The translations under genes were made by a program, and so were the position numbers. Below, piece after piece: positions 10,932 through 22,960 of a DNA stretch of 64,000 bases (position 1 is its first letter; every line of letters begins with the position of its first letter). Source of the stretch: Stichopus chloronotus (Eukaryota > Echinodermata > Holothuroidea > Aspidochirotida > Stichopodidae); assembly GCA_021234535.1 (NCBI GenBank), contig CM037848.1, forward strand, positions 17,315,444 through 17,379,443. Direction: 5' to 3'. The notes under the pieces were generated by a model. The model ran no database searches and had not been told where the DNA came from. It saw only the letters and a list, made by a program, of their open reading frames with translations.

Positions 10932-11037
10932 CTTTGATTTGGTGTTGACGTGCCATGAGAGTCCATACGATAACCCCGCCAAAATGGTAGATATGCTCTC
11001 TGCATTGTGTGGCCCAGTGGAGGACTGTCCGGTTATT
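10932..11037 (-). CDS. Ankyrin-repeat gene, exon 2 (repeat with conflicting frames)
   Basis: Bounded by acceptor TTCCCTGCAG and donor GTAGCC, 106 nt. In the frame set by exon 1 it reads NNRTVLHWATQC, a good ankyrin start (consensus NGRTALHWAA). After about 11005 that frame loses resemblance, while the next frame reads AESISTILAGLSYG then LSWHVNTKSK, which looks like the second helix and loop. A one-base indel, in the genome or in the assembly, would explain this. As written, 106 nt plus a 98-nt exon 3 keeps the downstream frame. Confidence 0.65.
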
Positions 11038-13825
11038 CTGCAGGGAAGACAGTGCAATCAAAAAGACCATCGCTGACAATACTAATGTACTAGAATTAAC
11101 GGAAATCGATGCTACACTAGCCTTTCACTACAAATTGGTGACTATTCCGAAATCAGGCAATGGTAAGCTAATGTAGATATCATATCATATCATATCATAT
11201 AAAAACACTCAGAAATGAAATACTTAATCAAAATACGTCATCATGACACTCTAATCTGATTTGTTTAAAAACGTGTCTGTTGACTATCCTCAATAGAGAC
11301 ACTAGGACCCTTAGATTGGGGGGGGGGGAGCCAAATGGAGGGTAAACGAAATTGTTAAAGGGGGAAAAAATAATCGGATGTAACGCGAATCCAGGGCAAA
11401 TAGAGAGCTTAGCGGTGGGATCCAGGGGTCCGTCTTATGGCAGCTGGTGTGGTCCAATGCGCCCTTAAGTTCTAGAGGTTTTAGTATATCTCTGGGTGAA
11501 AAATTCATTCTGAGGATAGGTATATTCTTGTTCAAAGTATCATTAAACGCAAAGTTTCTGAACGATGATTTTCATTATTTCGGCTATTCCTCTGAGTTGA
11601 CAAGATGAATTCTTAGGCCAGCTTAACGGGCCCAGAGGGAAAGACTCCGGAAGCTCAGAGCTTTTAGCATCCCTCTGAGTCTCATTGGACTTCATAGAAC
11701 AGAAAGGTAAATGCAAAATTATGAATACAAACAGGGAATAGACTTATGCATTTATTTGTCAGAACACTACAGCTGAGTGGGAAGGCGTAAAATTGGGGGC
11801 AAACCCTCTGACGGAGCAAATGACCAATGCCTCATCCATTTGGTACCGCCACTGACTATATATATTCCACTAAAGCAATCGAGTATAGGCCTGATGTTTT
11901 AGAAGCTTTTTTACAGTGATAATAATTTATGAACTAAAATAAAACGACATCATGGTTATCGACAAAAGAAATTATACCTCCACAGTCTTCAGTATCATAT
12001 ATTCAAGGTTAATTTAATTTTTTCTGACATGAACTCACAGGGCCCTGGCTGATTTTGCAGTCCAACATTCCTCCAACCCACCCCACCCTAAGTAAATTCC
12101 ATTGACATACCCCCTTAGACAAGTGTACGAAATAATGACGAAAGTTTCGAAGGAATGACTTCAGTATGTTTGTGTGTGTGTGCATGTAAGGTTATATCGT
12201 AGCATGAAAGTAAGCCTGCGAGTCCGAAGGTCCACGAGACGAAAGCTTTGCGAGAGCGAAGGCCCCCAGAAGGTCAGCGAGAATTATTCCGTAAACAGTG
12301 TATGTTCTTGGCGGTTAAATTGGGAGTCATGATGGAACAATGACTGTGAGAAGCATTAGGTATCCAAACAGCAAAATTGAAGACAGTGTTCGATATCAGA
12401 CTAAACCCAATTTGATTTTCATATGCGGTATAATACAGTTAAGAAGAATCATTATGTTCGAATTCCCATGTTATGTGCCACTTCTATCGATCTCACAGGG
12501 TTATGATCAGCTACCCCCTCCCCCCTCCCGAGCTAAGACCATCACGGTTTCCCTTGACGGGACCAAACTCCCTGTACAGAGTACTGGAGTCAACTTTAAC
12601 CACCCCACCCCAACGGCGACGTGTTTTTGGAAGGAAGGCGAAATAAAATCGCGGACTTTACAGAGCTCACTTGCATTTTCTTGTCTGATGGACCTTCTGT
12701 CTCGAGAGTTCTAATACCTTTTCCACGAGGAAGAAGTCGCACTAAAAATGGTCAAAGGGAAGTAAAAAAAAAAAAACTCTCCCTCCTCAATTACAGAATG
12801 AGGTGACAAAAATAACCTAAAGTGCTGAGGTTGGTAACAAGCAAAACCTCACTTATCCTTGTAGTAGTTTTGATTAATCGTGAAGACACAAGTTCACGTT
12901 CGGTTTCGTGTGATTCACCCATTCAGTTTCGGTCTCGCTTCTATCAGCTGGTGAACCTTCAATCTTGAGCCTCCATTTCACTGGTAGGCCTAATAAGCGG
13001 ACACTCGTCATTAGACTGAGCGTCACTGTGCTCTTATAATATGAGACCCTTTACATACCCATTATCACTGTCTTTGTTGACAGAGTATGCAGCCCTTGGT
13101 CAGTCAAATTAGTTATATAATACACACGTTCGCCGGTATATATTTATGATTATTGTTCTCAAAAAGACGTAATTATATCCGTAACCACAACAGCAGAAGG
13201 ACACTGTTTTAGTTACCAAGAGTAGAATAACTATTCGGAATTTTTTTTTTCTAAATAGGTTTGTATTACCATCATAAAATGACCAAAGGCCATGCTTGTG
13301 CATAGTAACCAATGTGAGCTTTGTCCTGATAACCTAAAGATCGCGGTGTGTGAAAGCCGCCAAGGACCAATCGGCCAGTTAGCCAGTTGTACTATCTCTG
13401 GGTCATGTTAGACATATGGAGAAATAGCTTGACTTTCGTATTAGGTAGGAAACATTGTCATAACATAGGCTGCAGTAGAATGGTGTGCGAAGAAACTTTA
13501 TCACAATAGCGAGGTGAACGTTGAAGTGACTTAACTAAAATAAGTATATAACCGTAAATACAGAGGTATAGCAACGTTTCAAAAAATGGAAGGGGTGCAT
13601 GTGCATCAACCCTTTCCCCGTTCCTGCGTAGTCTCTGCCATGATGCATTTTTAATGCATTACTCCCCAAATTGTACCACTGCCACACTAAAGAAGTATAA
13701 AGGAACCAATGATGAGACAAACATGTCATTGCTTACAAACACAATGTGGATAAAGCATAATTGATTATCAGATATTTGTATCAGGTCTTACAAATACCAA
13801 TCGACTACCACTGCGATCATGCAAG
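11038..13825 (-). other. First intron of the ankyrin gene, no gene recognised
   Basis: About 2.8 kb of the intron to exon 1. It holds a short (CATAT)n run at 11178-11200, poly-G near 11319, a GT run near 12168-12184 and scattered open frames (for example 12340-12714 plus) without recognisable motifs or splice context. Confidence 0.4.
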
Positions 13826-13980
13826 CCTACATTACGACAGCATGCCAGTTACAATTAATAACATACTATTGGCATCCCAATAGCCCACATTACGACGGTA
13901 TATTATTTACAATTAATAGCATACTATTGAAATTCCCACAGCCTACATATTTCAACGGTATGTCAGTTACAATTAAATAT
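13826..13980. repeat. ~57-bp tandem repeat, 2.7 copies
   Basis: Units start GCCTACATTACGACAGCAT (13826), GCCCACATTACGACGGTAT (13883) and GCCTACATATTTCAACGGTA (13942), each followed by TTACAATTAATARCATACTA or a truncated form. Confidence 0.65.
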
Positions 13981-14192
13981 CGTCTGATTTCACCGTAAAT
14001 GGATCCAAAGCATAACTCAGCGTAAGAGGCACTCACAGATAGAACTCGTAAAGTAATAAGAATACCTTTACATGATTTCGTGACCTTCCTAATGTTGTCT
14101 GTCATGTAGGCTACGACGTTCAAAGGCATTAATAGGTTAGGCAACAAATATTGTTATGTTAATATTCTCAGGAGTTTAATCCAATAGCCTAC

Positions 14193-14315
14193 CTTATCTG
14201 CTTCTAAAACATCGGAGGATCCATCTTGTAGCAGAGACTTAAATGTTGCGACTTCTCCCAGTTTAGCAGCAGTCAATAGTGGTGACAAATGAATATCTTC
14301 TTCCTCTTCCATCAT
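14193..14315 (-). CDS. Ankyrin-repeat gene, exon 1 (start codon)
   Basis: Begins ATGATGGAAGAGG at 14315; a TAA lies in frame 15 bases upstream, so this is the first possible start (the second ATG at 14312 is equally usable). It encodes MMEEEEDIHLSPLLTAAKLG, then EVATFKSLL and a loop ending EADK, joining donor GTAGGC in phase 0. The acidic start is followed by a capping-like ankyrin half-repeat (LLTAAKLGEVATFKSLLQDG). Upstream lies unannotated promoter and 5' UTR sequence. Confidence 0.8.
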
Positions 14316-16079
14316 ATGGCATATTACTTAATGTCATTAAAAGCTAAAAACATGCTCCAAATATTACTTTTTAATTTCGGTTCCTTCTGCAACTCTCTTA
14401 CGAGACGGAATCGACTCAAGTGATATTTTAAACAATTGGTAGAGTCACAATGCTTATTAGACATGTAAAAGATGACAAACAAAGGGAAGATCACAAACTC
14501 AAGGGTTCACACAGAAAGTTTCAATACTTATGTTCCATAAAATATGTTGACACGATTTGAATCACCAGTAACTAATCACTTTTAGTGTAAACGAATCTAA
14601 GTTGTGTAGCTCTGCGGCCATCACACAACTCCCTGATCACATGAACATCAGGTACCTTAGATGATCATATCCATAATGTAGGTTGTTACTTGCGGCCAGG
14701 TATTCAATGAGATTCGATTCACATTTACAGCACAAAAATAAAATGAACGAATTCAAGGTCCGCAAACCTGTATATTAAGAGTGCTTTTTGACTTATAACA
14801 GGTGAACGGCGGTTATTGAATTGTCTTCGGAATCAAGTAACACAGTCAGATCTCTTAATTGTATTACTTGTTGACTTAAAGAACTTGTAAACAAAGATTT
14901 TGTGGTTGCACAATATGGTGTACATGCCTACCAGTTGTTTGTGTCAACAAGTGCAGATTTAGTGATACGTTAATGGTATCTTTGAGCTTGTGAAGATTTA
15001 GTGAAGTAAGGGACCATATGGTGTACTGTAGTGACAGCTACACAATACGAGGAAAGAATCCATGCATTCTAACAAATCCTGCTCATTTTTTTTTATTTTA
15101 ACCATCACTCATCGGATTCTCTTTGATAGTACATATCGATATTAAAACACTAGAATTTAATTATTTCGAGGTCTTAGCTATTCTGATCAGCCGTATCGAT
15201 TGTGGTCACTTCATGCAGGCTGCTGATGTATCAAGATTAATATTACTTTAAATTATCCAATAGGGTTCCCCTAAAAATATATCACTGAGCGGGAACTGAC
15301 GTGTGTGTTTTGGCATCGACATAAAAAAGACCAATGCCTCTGGCGTCCAAGCCATGCCGATCATGGTCTGCTTAGCAACGAGGTTTGATTATTCACTTAC
15401 TGTTGCATAATCCTACGGAAGCCAACGTTTCCCTTTTTTCAATCAACAGAAATCGTAGTTGCGAAAGGTGTTGAAAAATGGAGGCTGCAAAGACTAAAGT
15501 TCATACGTTTCTGATAATCTCATTGGGTGATTGCACAAGCGACATTTAGTTAATATGACGCCATCTTGTGCAGTATTCACTCCAACATCATTTGTTCTTC
15601 ATGGTTCTGTTCTTGCTCCAAATCTATTCTTGATTTTCATCAATAGCATTGATAGCTCCACCTAGTATTAGTAAGTTTGCTGACGATTTGTACATCGTGA
15701 ACGTTATGCTCTACCGTACTCAGGGTCATACCGTAGTTAAGTTTCCGGTGTTTGCCCGAGTTTATTAACATTTTCTTTGTTCTCTTCCTTCAGTCGGTAT
15801 AAACAAAGTAACACGTTCAAATGGAAAGAGCAAGCACTGTTTCTCGGAATGCCTCTCGCAATATTACGTGATTGGTCAATTCATGGGTAGCGACGATTTA
15901 CATGTGATGATGTATACAATTGTGTAATTCTGATTGGTGAACGACATCAGAGATCTCGTGACTTTCTACCAGGGGAAGCGTGGGTTCAGCCAAGAGGCTA
16001 CTCACTGGAAATCAAGTTGTCAACCTCTAAACGTCGTTCCTGAGTCTGTTACAAGGAAGGCCTGGACGTGTCACCGTAA
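14316..16079. other. Region upstream of the ankyrin gene
   Basis: Presumed promoter and 5' UTR side of the minus-strand gene. No transcription start or TATA box can be called with confidence and there is no other coding signal. Confidence 0.3.
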
Positions 16080-16440
16080 ATACCCATACAAACATTTTCT
16101 ATAGAAATCTATAGCAAAAACTCTATAGAAACTATATAAACTTTTCTATAGAATCTTTGTAGAGAAAACCTATAGACCCTCTATAGAAGACTTAACTAAC
16201 CCTCTATAGAATCCTATAGATTTGTTTTAGAACTGCTCTAAAGAAACTTTAAAGAAACTCTATAGAAACTCTAGAACAGTAGGCGTCTGTAGAATTTTCT
16301 ATAGAAAATCTTATATAGTTTCTATAGAACAGCTCTATAAAACTCTACAGAAACTCTATAGAAAATCTTATATAGTTTCCATAGAACAGCTTTATAGACA
16401 CTCTATAGAAACTCTATAGAAATCTACATGATTATTTGAG
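16080..16440. repeat. CTATAGAA-type microsatellite array, copy 1
   Basis: Dense, imperfect repetition of TCTATAGAAACTCTATAGAA words (ACTCTATAGAAA, CTTATATAGTTT, AACAGCTCTATA). Because TCTATAGA is self-complementary, the array pairs with itself. A second array of the same word lies at 21590-21780. Confidence 0.85.
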
Positions 16441-16449
16441 GGTTTATAG

Positions 16450-16870
16450 GATTTTTTACAGTCCCAGTAAGAAAGTTCCATCAAAACATTCATTTAAGAA
16501 TTCTTGCTTAAAATGGTGTTCATTTACATCCCTTGCGAATTCAAATGACCTTTGGTGGTTTTGACCTCTCTAAGAAAAAAAGCCCAAACAATTGGGACAA
16601 TCTCCTAATCATTGCCTACTTACACACCAACTCTAAAGTAGAAGCACCTCCCCCCCCCCCCCCCCCATTGGGACATCGTGTTAATAAGCCAAGGCGACAC
16701 ACACATAAATGTAACCACCGACCTCCACCATTACACAGATTTTGATCTTTGGCAAGAAATTAGTAATTAAATGTAGTAAATGGAAACTGAAATTTCTGTA
16801 AATGTATAAAATAAATGCAGATAAATAACAAACAAAAATTAAGACATATAAAACTGTGATATGTATAAAG
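16450..16870. other. Spacer with poly-C tract
   Basis: No coding signal. A run of about 17 C starts near 16650. Confidence 0.4.
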
Positions 16871-16879
16871 ATGACAATT

Positions 16880-17561
16880 TAACAGAGCAAAAAAAAAAAA
16901 AAAAAGGACTATAGAAGCTATGAACCAAAACTAGAAAACAGGGTTGTACAGTTTGATCGCAACTGGGAAGAAGCTTGAAGTAAAATGTTTTTTTCCTCAT
17001 AGTAGTGTGCGATGTCATGACAAGAGATGGCTGCACAGGACGCTCTGCATCTGAAATAACCATTTCTGTTCTTCCAGAGTTATCGACTACAGAGAAGGAA
17101 GGTCAGCTCCAATAATCCTTTGGACATGTTTGACTGTGACGAATAACCTTCTGACACCTGATTGTGTCACACGGCTGAACCAGACAGTTATTGACAACTT
17201 GAGTATATATTCTGAACAATACAGCGCAGTCAATATTGATCAGAGTGTTCTGATTGACTTCATATGGTTTCAGTTTGTAGCTGATATCTTGCTTTCTCGT
17301 AATTTCCAAACACAGATTAGGTATATGGGAGTCCCAGGAATTACAAAAGCCAATTGCTCTCTACTGTGTCCTTTGATACAAAGTGTTTTCACTGTTGTTC
17401 TCTTCCCCCAGAAGTCCTATCTCCTTGCATGGTTTGCTAGACGTTAGGCAGAACCTCCGGTAGGGTACAAAGGAGTCTCCTTGGATGAAATAGTTTGACT
17501 TGTCATCGTCAGATATAGGGCCAGTGACAGTTATGTCATCAGCAAACTTGACCACGTGCAA
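16880..17561 (-). pseudogene. LINE reverse-transcriptase 3' fragment (CR1/L2-like)
   Basis: The minus frame 17561-17361 contains VKFADDITVTGPISDDDKS, the FADD catalytic block of a non-LTR reverse transcriptase followed by the usual G.IS..D.S spacing. After frame breaks, minus 17063-16890 reads DAERPVQPSLVM, then FYFKLLPSCDQTVQPC, like the C-terminal 'P.HP....F.LLPSGRRYR' tail of these elements. Only the 3' part remains and it is multiply frameshifted. The plus-strand frame 17130-17447 is a shadow. Confidence 0.6.
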
Positions 17562-17569
17562 ACTCTGGT

Positions 17570-17990
17570 TTTAAGCTTTAAAAACAGAAATCAGTGGAAT
17601 ACAATTTAGTGACAGCTTGACAAAACCGGAGCATAGAAATATGCATTAAAGATTAAAACAAATAATAAGTTGCTACCAATCTTAACAAGCTGGGCATTTC
17701 AAAATAAAATCTTACAGAACTGCATATGGAAGCAGGGAGCTGGACGTTAAATTGATGAGCTGTAAATATAATTTCAAAGAATAAAGTGCTAAAAGTATAC
17801 TGCTCAAGGTGAAAAACACACTATACTATACTAGTGTGAAATTATCAAAACTGTTAATTATGTAAATGTATTCTACTTAATTACGCTACATCAACACTAA
17901 ACTATGTTGTAATAAATGTAAACAAACTAACTTCAATGTGAAAAGGGTGTAAAATATATTGCATTAGATAATTTGCCCCTAACACACTAC
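17570..17990. other. AT-rich spacer
   Basis: No coding motif or organised repeat recognised. Confidence 0.4.
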
Positions 17991-17999
17991 TCTGCCTTA

Positions 18000-18165
18000 A
18001 TACAAGTGCTACTGCAACTGAAGCCCATCTGGGTCCCATATGGGTAATATGATGCGAATGTAGCCCAAACAGCCCACATGACACACATCTGGGACCCATG
18101 TGGATACATATATGTGCATCATCTTTCCCAGATGAAGCCCAGATGGGTCCCAGATATTCTGCTAG
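18000..18165. repeat. Palindromic CCCAGATGGGTCCCAGAT-type repeat
   Basis: Repeated, partly inverted words: CCCATCTGGGTCCCATATGG (18025), ACACATCTGGGACCCATGTG (18083) and CCCAGATGGGTCCCAGAT (18139). A related piece, CCATATGGGACCCACATG, sits at 20273-20290. The self-complementary layout suggests a small foldback or MITE-type element. Confidence 0.55.
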
Positions 18166-18647
18166 CGTGGACTAATACAACTACAACCACAATGATCAGA
18201 ATGCAGCAAAACGCTAAGTCTAGAAAGTCTGGCCTAGATGAATACCATATTGCTTGTAACTTTAGATCGACTCCACAACATGACACTGTTGAGAACTATA
18301 CAGCTTTCTTCAATTCTTGATAGGTTTTTTTTTTCTTCAATAGATTACTCACTGATGCCTTAACAAAATTATTCATTTCCTTACCTGACAGGATTGTACT
18401 TAGTAGAATGAGTAATTTGATCAATAACATGAATCGCTGATCTCTTTGGGTCTATAGGGAAGGCCTATATGTAAGGTGTAGGAGCCTAGCCTATAGGCTA
18501 TACCATGCAGAGCGTATAGGACCCAACAACAGTAAGATGAGTAATCAAGCTGACTATCCAAACTTTTTCTTCTTCTTTTGAATATAGTGAAACATCCAAA
18601 CAAGGACAATAGTACACCACGTACGCGCCGTGAGGTCGGTCAAACCC

Positions 18648-19705
18648 TCAGTGAAGTAATAATAAATCCACGGGCTTATGGTGACCAACCGCCCTCTCAA
18701 TAAGACTGCCAGGGAGATCATTCCAATCCCGAATTGTGTTAGGGATAAAACTGTTTTTGAAGCAATTTGTCCTAGCAGAGGGGTTGCGGTAGTGCAAGGC
18801 ATGCACGTTGCGAGTAATGCGAGTGGGTTTACAAAGGCCAGACAGAGGGATATTAGCTTGACCATGGACACCTTTAACGAGGATTTGAAGCCTACAACGC
18901 CTACGGCGATCAGATAGAGTGCTGAGACCAAGATCTTTCAAAGGGTAGTCATCGAACCAACTTCACGGGAGTACTCGTTGGCAATAAACCGAACAGATCT
19001 CCTTTGTACTCCCTCAAGTTTATCCTTGAGTGACGCCTGATAAGGATCCCAAACGGAACAAGCATACTCCAACAAAGGCCTAAGTAAACCTTTATAGTCA
19101 GCCAGTTTAACTTCCTTAGAACAAAATGAGAGGTTCCTACGTAACAGGCCGAGAACCTTGTTCCCTCTATTACAAACAGACTGTATATGATTTCCCCAAT
19201 TGAGATTCTTGGTTATGGTCACCCCCAAGTACTGAATAGAATCTGCCCTTGTCAGATCAACCCCATTGAGGGTATACTTAAAGATTCTTGAAATGTGTTT
19301 CCTAGTAACAGACATAACATTACACTTTCCTGGATGAAATCTCATGCCCCAGGTTTTGGCCCATTGGCCCAGGCAAGAAATGTCTCTCTGTAGCTCTCTA
19401 CAGTCATTATGATTTTCAATGACCCTATCACAAACACAATCGTCAGCGAATAACCTAACTTCAGACGAAGCAGCATCAACAATATCGTTTATATATGACA
19501 GGAAGAGTACTGGTCCAAGAACAGACCCCTGAGGAACACCAGAATGAACCGGAACAGAAGCAGATTTAGTACCATTTACAACAACAGCTTGTGAGCGATC
19601 AGAAAGAAAGTTATCTACCCAATTAATGACTTGACCAGAAACCCCTAAAGAATCCTTTAAAAAAAAAAGCCCTACAGAATCATTTTTAACAGGGAAAAAA
19701 GCCAC
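18648..19705 (-). pseudogene. LINE reverse transcriptase, 5'-truncated (CR1/Jockey-like)
   Basis: The minus frame 19705-18938 (255 codons) starts inside the RT domain: WVDNFLSDRSQAVVVNGTKS, then HSGVPQGSVLGPVLFLSYIN, EVRLFADDCV (catalytic FADD intact), MRFHPGKCNVMSV, DSIQYLGVTITKNLNW and the connection region RPLLEYACSVWDPY...LEGVQRR. One shift near 18940 moves into the frame 18941-18648 with the C-terminal tail (NCFKNSFIPNTIRDWNDLP). Endonuclease and N-terminal RT are missing, typical of 5' truncation on insertion. The single shift and intact FADD suggest it is younger than the neighbouring fragments. Confidence 0.85.
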
Positions 19706-20507
19706 AATATGTTATTCCAGCATAAATATACTTAAAATTTCCCGGCCGTCAATGCTTGCTTGTGCTTCTGAAAATTTGGCCCACACTACCTTGCCTACAT
19801 ATCTGGCCGTACGGTCACTTGTACTGCCTTTCGTTTACGTTACTGCACGTTAGGATAGAAGTCAAGTTTGACTGCAACGAGTTTCTAACTCACACAAACT
19901 TGGTTTAGAAATCATTCTAGTACAATGTAAGAGTATTATCATCATGTCTTTAGGTTATTTATCATTTTATGACACTGAAGACTAGAAATAGCCTACCTGT
20001 GGCTGTGAGGAGAGAGCAGAGAAGAGTACAATCGCTCCATGACTGTTTACGTCAAGACGTTTTCGAATTACGAGCCACATGTGCAGCATGACCCGAACAT
20101 CGAAGCTTATTATGGTTAAAACTGAAATGCTAACGTACGCGTTGAGGTAATTATGGCATGCCCGGTTGGCAATAATTCTAACAATAGTGCTTAGCACAGA
20201 TAAACAAAAACAATTTTTTAGTTACCCTGGTGACACTGAGACCAGGTTACACGAAGGCTCCATGTAGTTGAATCCATATGGGACCCACATGATTTTGCAC
20301 CTAAGATCACCCATGTTACCTAGCTAGTTTTCCATCAACGAATTGTGTTTCAACATAGGAAAAGGTGTATCGACAGAGAAACACGTATTTTTCAAAGCTT
20401 TTTATTAAAAAAAATCGAATTCATCGAAAAACCCTTAATTAAGAGGCTGACGCAGAGATTCGCCTCTTCCTACACACCGTGTAAGAGTGCGTTGTAGACG
20501 TAAGTAC
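19706..20507. other. Spacer
   Basis: No gene recognised; contains the 18-bp relative (20273-20290) of the palindromic repeat at 18.0 kb. Confidence 0.4.
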
Positions 20508-21161
20508 CAGGGGTGTAGGCAGGGGGGCGATCGGGGCGGTCCCCCCCAAAAAAAAATTAGAGAAAAATTAAGGAGAAAAAATTGAAAGAGAAAGAATGGG
20601 AAGGCGGAGAAAACGAGAGGAAGGAATCGACGACAGGATTATGTAAGAGGATAGCGATTTATACTTGAGCATATGGATTTGTACTGTGAATGTGGTTGAT
20701 ATTTCTACCCAATTTTTGCTAGTCCTAGTGGCAATTCGAACGATAGATTGACTAGAATCCCGCTCAAATCGTGAAATAGACGAACATCGCAATATCATAG
20801 GCAAAATGTGCGTACTTTTATTTTTATGGAATGCTGGCTACGTCACTGCCATGACGTATCCTGAAATTGAATACGCTGCTCTTTTATATATGACAAATGA
20901 AAGATGCTTTAGGCAAAACGTGTGAGGGTTGGACGATGGGTAGGGGACAGGAAGATTCAAAATTGACGTAAGATTAAAATCATTACTTGAAAAATAGAGA
21001 TTTCTGGAGATATATTAAATTCAAATTCAGCTTCAAATGTGGCACCATTTTGCATCTAGCGCACTCTCTGTGAGCTAAAATGTTTCAACGGTGGAGGGGG
21101 ACACCCCGTAGACCCCCCCCATGGACCGTCCCCCTAACATTAAATTCTCGTTACGCCCCTG
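20508..21161. mobile_element. Non-autonomous DNA element, hAT-like ends
   Basis: The left end CAGGGGTGTAG (20508) and the right end TTACGCCCCTG (ending 21161) are inverted copies at 9 of 11 positions. Both ends carry G/C-rich subterminal blocks (GGGGGGCGATCGGGGCGG; GACCCCCCCC...CCGTCCCCC). Flanking octamers GTAAGTAC and ATAAGAAC agree at 6 of 8, like an aged 8-bp target duplication, which is the hAT length. No transposase is visible. Confidence 0.5.
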
Positions 21162-21589
21162 ATAAGAACTGAAATGACCGTTAGCTTAATGATGCTTCCT
21201 CGTAAACACTGCCTGATAGGAACTGAACACACACGACTTCCACGAGCGGATCCATGAAGGATTGTGGGAAAGGAGGGGGGGGGGGGGATGATACACCGTC
21301 GGGGGTTGGAGTTTAAATTTTAGATGCGATTTCCAAGCATTTGGGGAGGATACTTTCCATATATCTATTCGGTCTTTTTTGGAGTATGTGAAAAAAGTTG
21401 GTCAAAGTAAATTATTGGTCATCGAAAAAAGAAAGTGAGGGGGGGGGGCATGCTCCACCGGGATCCGTGCTGTCGTCGATCAAAAAACTTATCAACTTTT
21501 TCTACTGCATCAAAATCATGAAAGTTTCTGCCTTATAATTAAGGGTTATATATAAGGGTCAAGTGTATTGTGTACTATACTAATAAATT
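21162..21589. other. Spacer with poly-G tracts
   Basis: G runs near 21274 and 21438; no coding signal. Confidence 0.4.
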
Positions 21590-21780
21590 TCTGTAGAGAG
21601 TACAATGTTTTATAGAGATTGTTCCTTATAGAAACTATTGTATAGAAAGTTGTAAATTCTATAGAACTCTAAAGAGACTACAAATTTCTATAGAGGAATT
21701 CAAGCATTTCTATAGAAAATCTTTGATTCTATAGAACTCTATAGACATTTCTATAGAAGTCTATAGAACTCTCTCTCTCT
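21590..21780. repeat. CTATAGAA-type microsatellite array, copy 2
   Basis: Same word family as the array at 16080-16440 (TCTATAGAACTCTATAGACA, TTTCTATAGAAGTC), ending in a short (CT)n run at 21770-21782. Confidence 0.85.
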
Positions 21781-22259
21781 CCGTTCTTGTTTTTCTCTCT
21801 CATCATAGTTCAATTTTTTATCGATTTTCTTCAAGCATCTCCGTCGACTTGGTCTATAAAATTTATGTGTGCCAGTCAAATCAACAAATAAATAGGACTT
21901 TCGTGATAGCAATGGATTTAAAGAATATTTTGTATTGATGTGCCCTTTTATTTGGTATTATAAATGTAAAACTCTTCCGAAACTAAGTAGAACTTTGATA
22001 GATCAAATAAAGTTGAATCTTTCTTCCTCGATTTTTCTGTTCTGACGTCTCTCTATCTAATGTAACGGGAACTTTTTGTGTTGTTAGCATTTAGACATCT
22101 GTCATACCACGCCTGAAAACTCCTAAAATCAACCCAACCCATGAGATCTAGATATACGGTGATAACATGGATGGTCGATAAGGATTATCGTATATAACAA
22201 CAGAGTAGTAAATACCTTGCATAATGTGTCTCTACTAAAAAAAAAATTAAATTAGCTTC

Positions 22260-22960
22260 TTGGTCAGACACCTGGCAAATGTTCTTCAATGTCATTAAAT
22301 GCAAGGTAGTTAATTTTGGTACAAAAATAGAGCCCACGATCATGAATGGTTGCAATTTGGACAATGTTTCTATGGAAAGGATATTGATGTAGTGATTTCT
22401 GGTGATTTGAAGAATTCTAAGCAGTGTGCAGCAACTGCTGCAAGAGCAAATATATGGTTCTTGGGTTAATTAAGAGAAACGTTTTATTGTGCTAGATTTG
22501 TATAAACCATTGGTTAGACCCCATCTTGATTACGCTGTTCAGGCCTGGGGTCATTTTTATGAAAAGGATAAGTTTCACACTGAGCAAGTCCAAAGAAGGG
22601 CTACTAGGTTTATTCCAGAGGTTCGTGATTTTCCCTATGTCAAAAGACTGAAGATTCTTGGACTTGACCACTCTTGATTTTAGAGGGCTGAGGGGTGACA
22701 TGATTCAAGTTTTCAAATTCCTCTCTGCAGTGAGTAATGCCCTGAGCAATTGTAGCTTTTAAAGGTTTGTACTAATTTTCGGGCTCGTTGTCATCGTAAA
22801 AAGTTCGTCAAATTTTTGTATAGATTCCATATTAGGAAATTTAGCCTTTCTCATGGAGTTGTTAGTGAATGGAATGCTATCCATGTATGAGTGGGTTGCC
22901 AACTAAGTTCTTTGCACTGTTTCAAGATTAACATCGACAACTTTTTCTCGGATTCTTGTA
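22260..22960 (+). pseudogene. LINE 3' fragment (CR1-like), degenerate
   Basis: Plus-strand blocks in order: MFFNVIKCKVVNFG (RT region of the KCKVMHFG type), LKNSKQCAATAARAN, then the open frame 22489-22677 with LDLYKPLVRPHLDYAVQAWG and VQRRATRFIPEVRDF. Remnants of the C-terminal tail continue to about 22960 (VSEWNAI-like). Several stops and shifts interrupt it. It is similar in structure to the better preserved fragment at 40.1-40.8 kb, so both probably derive from one family. Confidence 0.75.

Noticed and set aside
12340..12714. 124-codon plus-strand open frame
   Set aside because: It lies antisense in the ankyrin intron, with low-complexity Pro runs from a C-rich stretch and no family resemblance.
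17130..17447. 105-codon plus-strand open frame
   Set aside because: Antisense shadow of the minus-strand LINE fragment, which carries the FADD motif.
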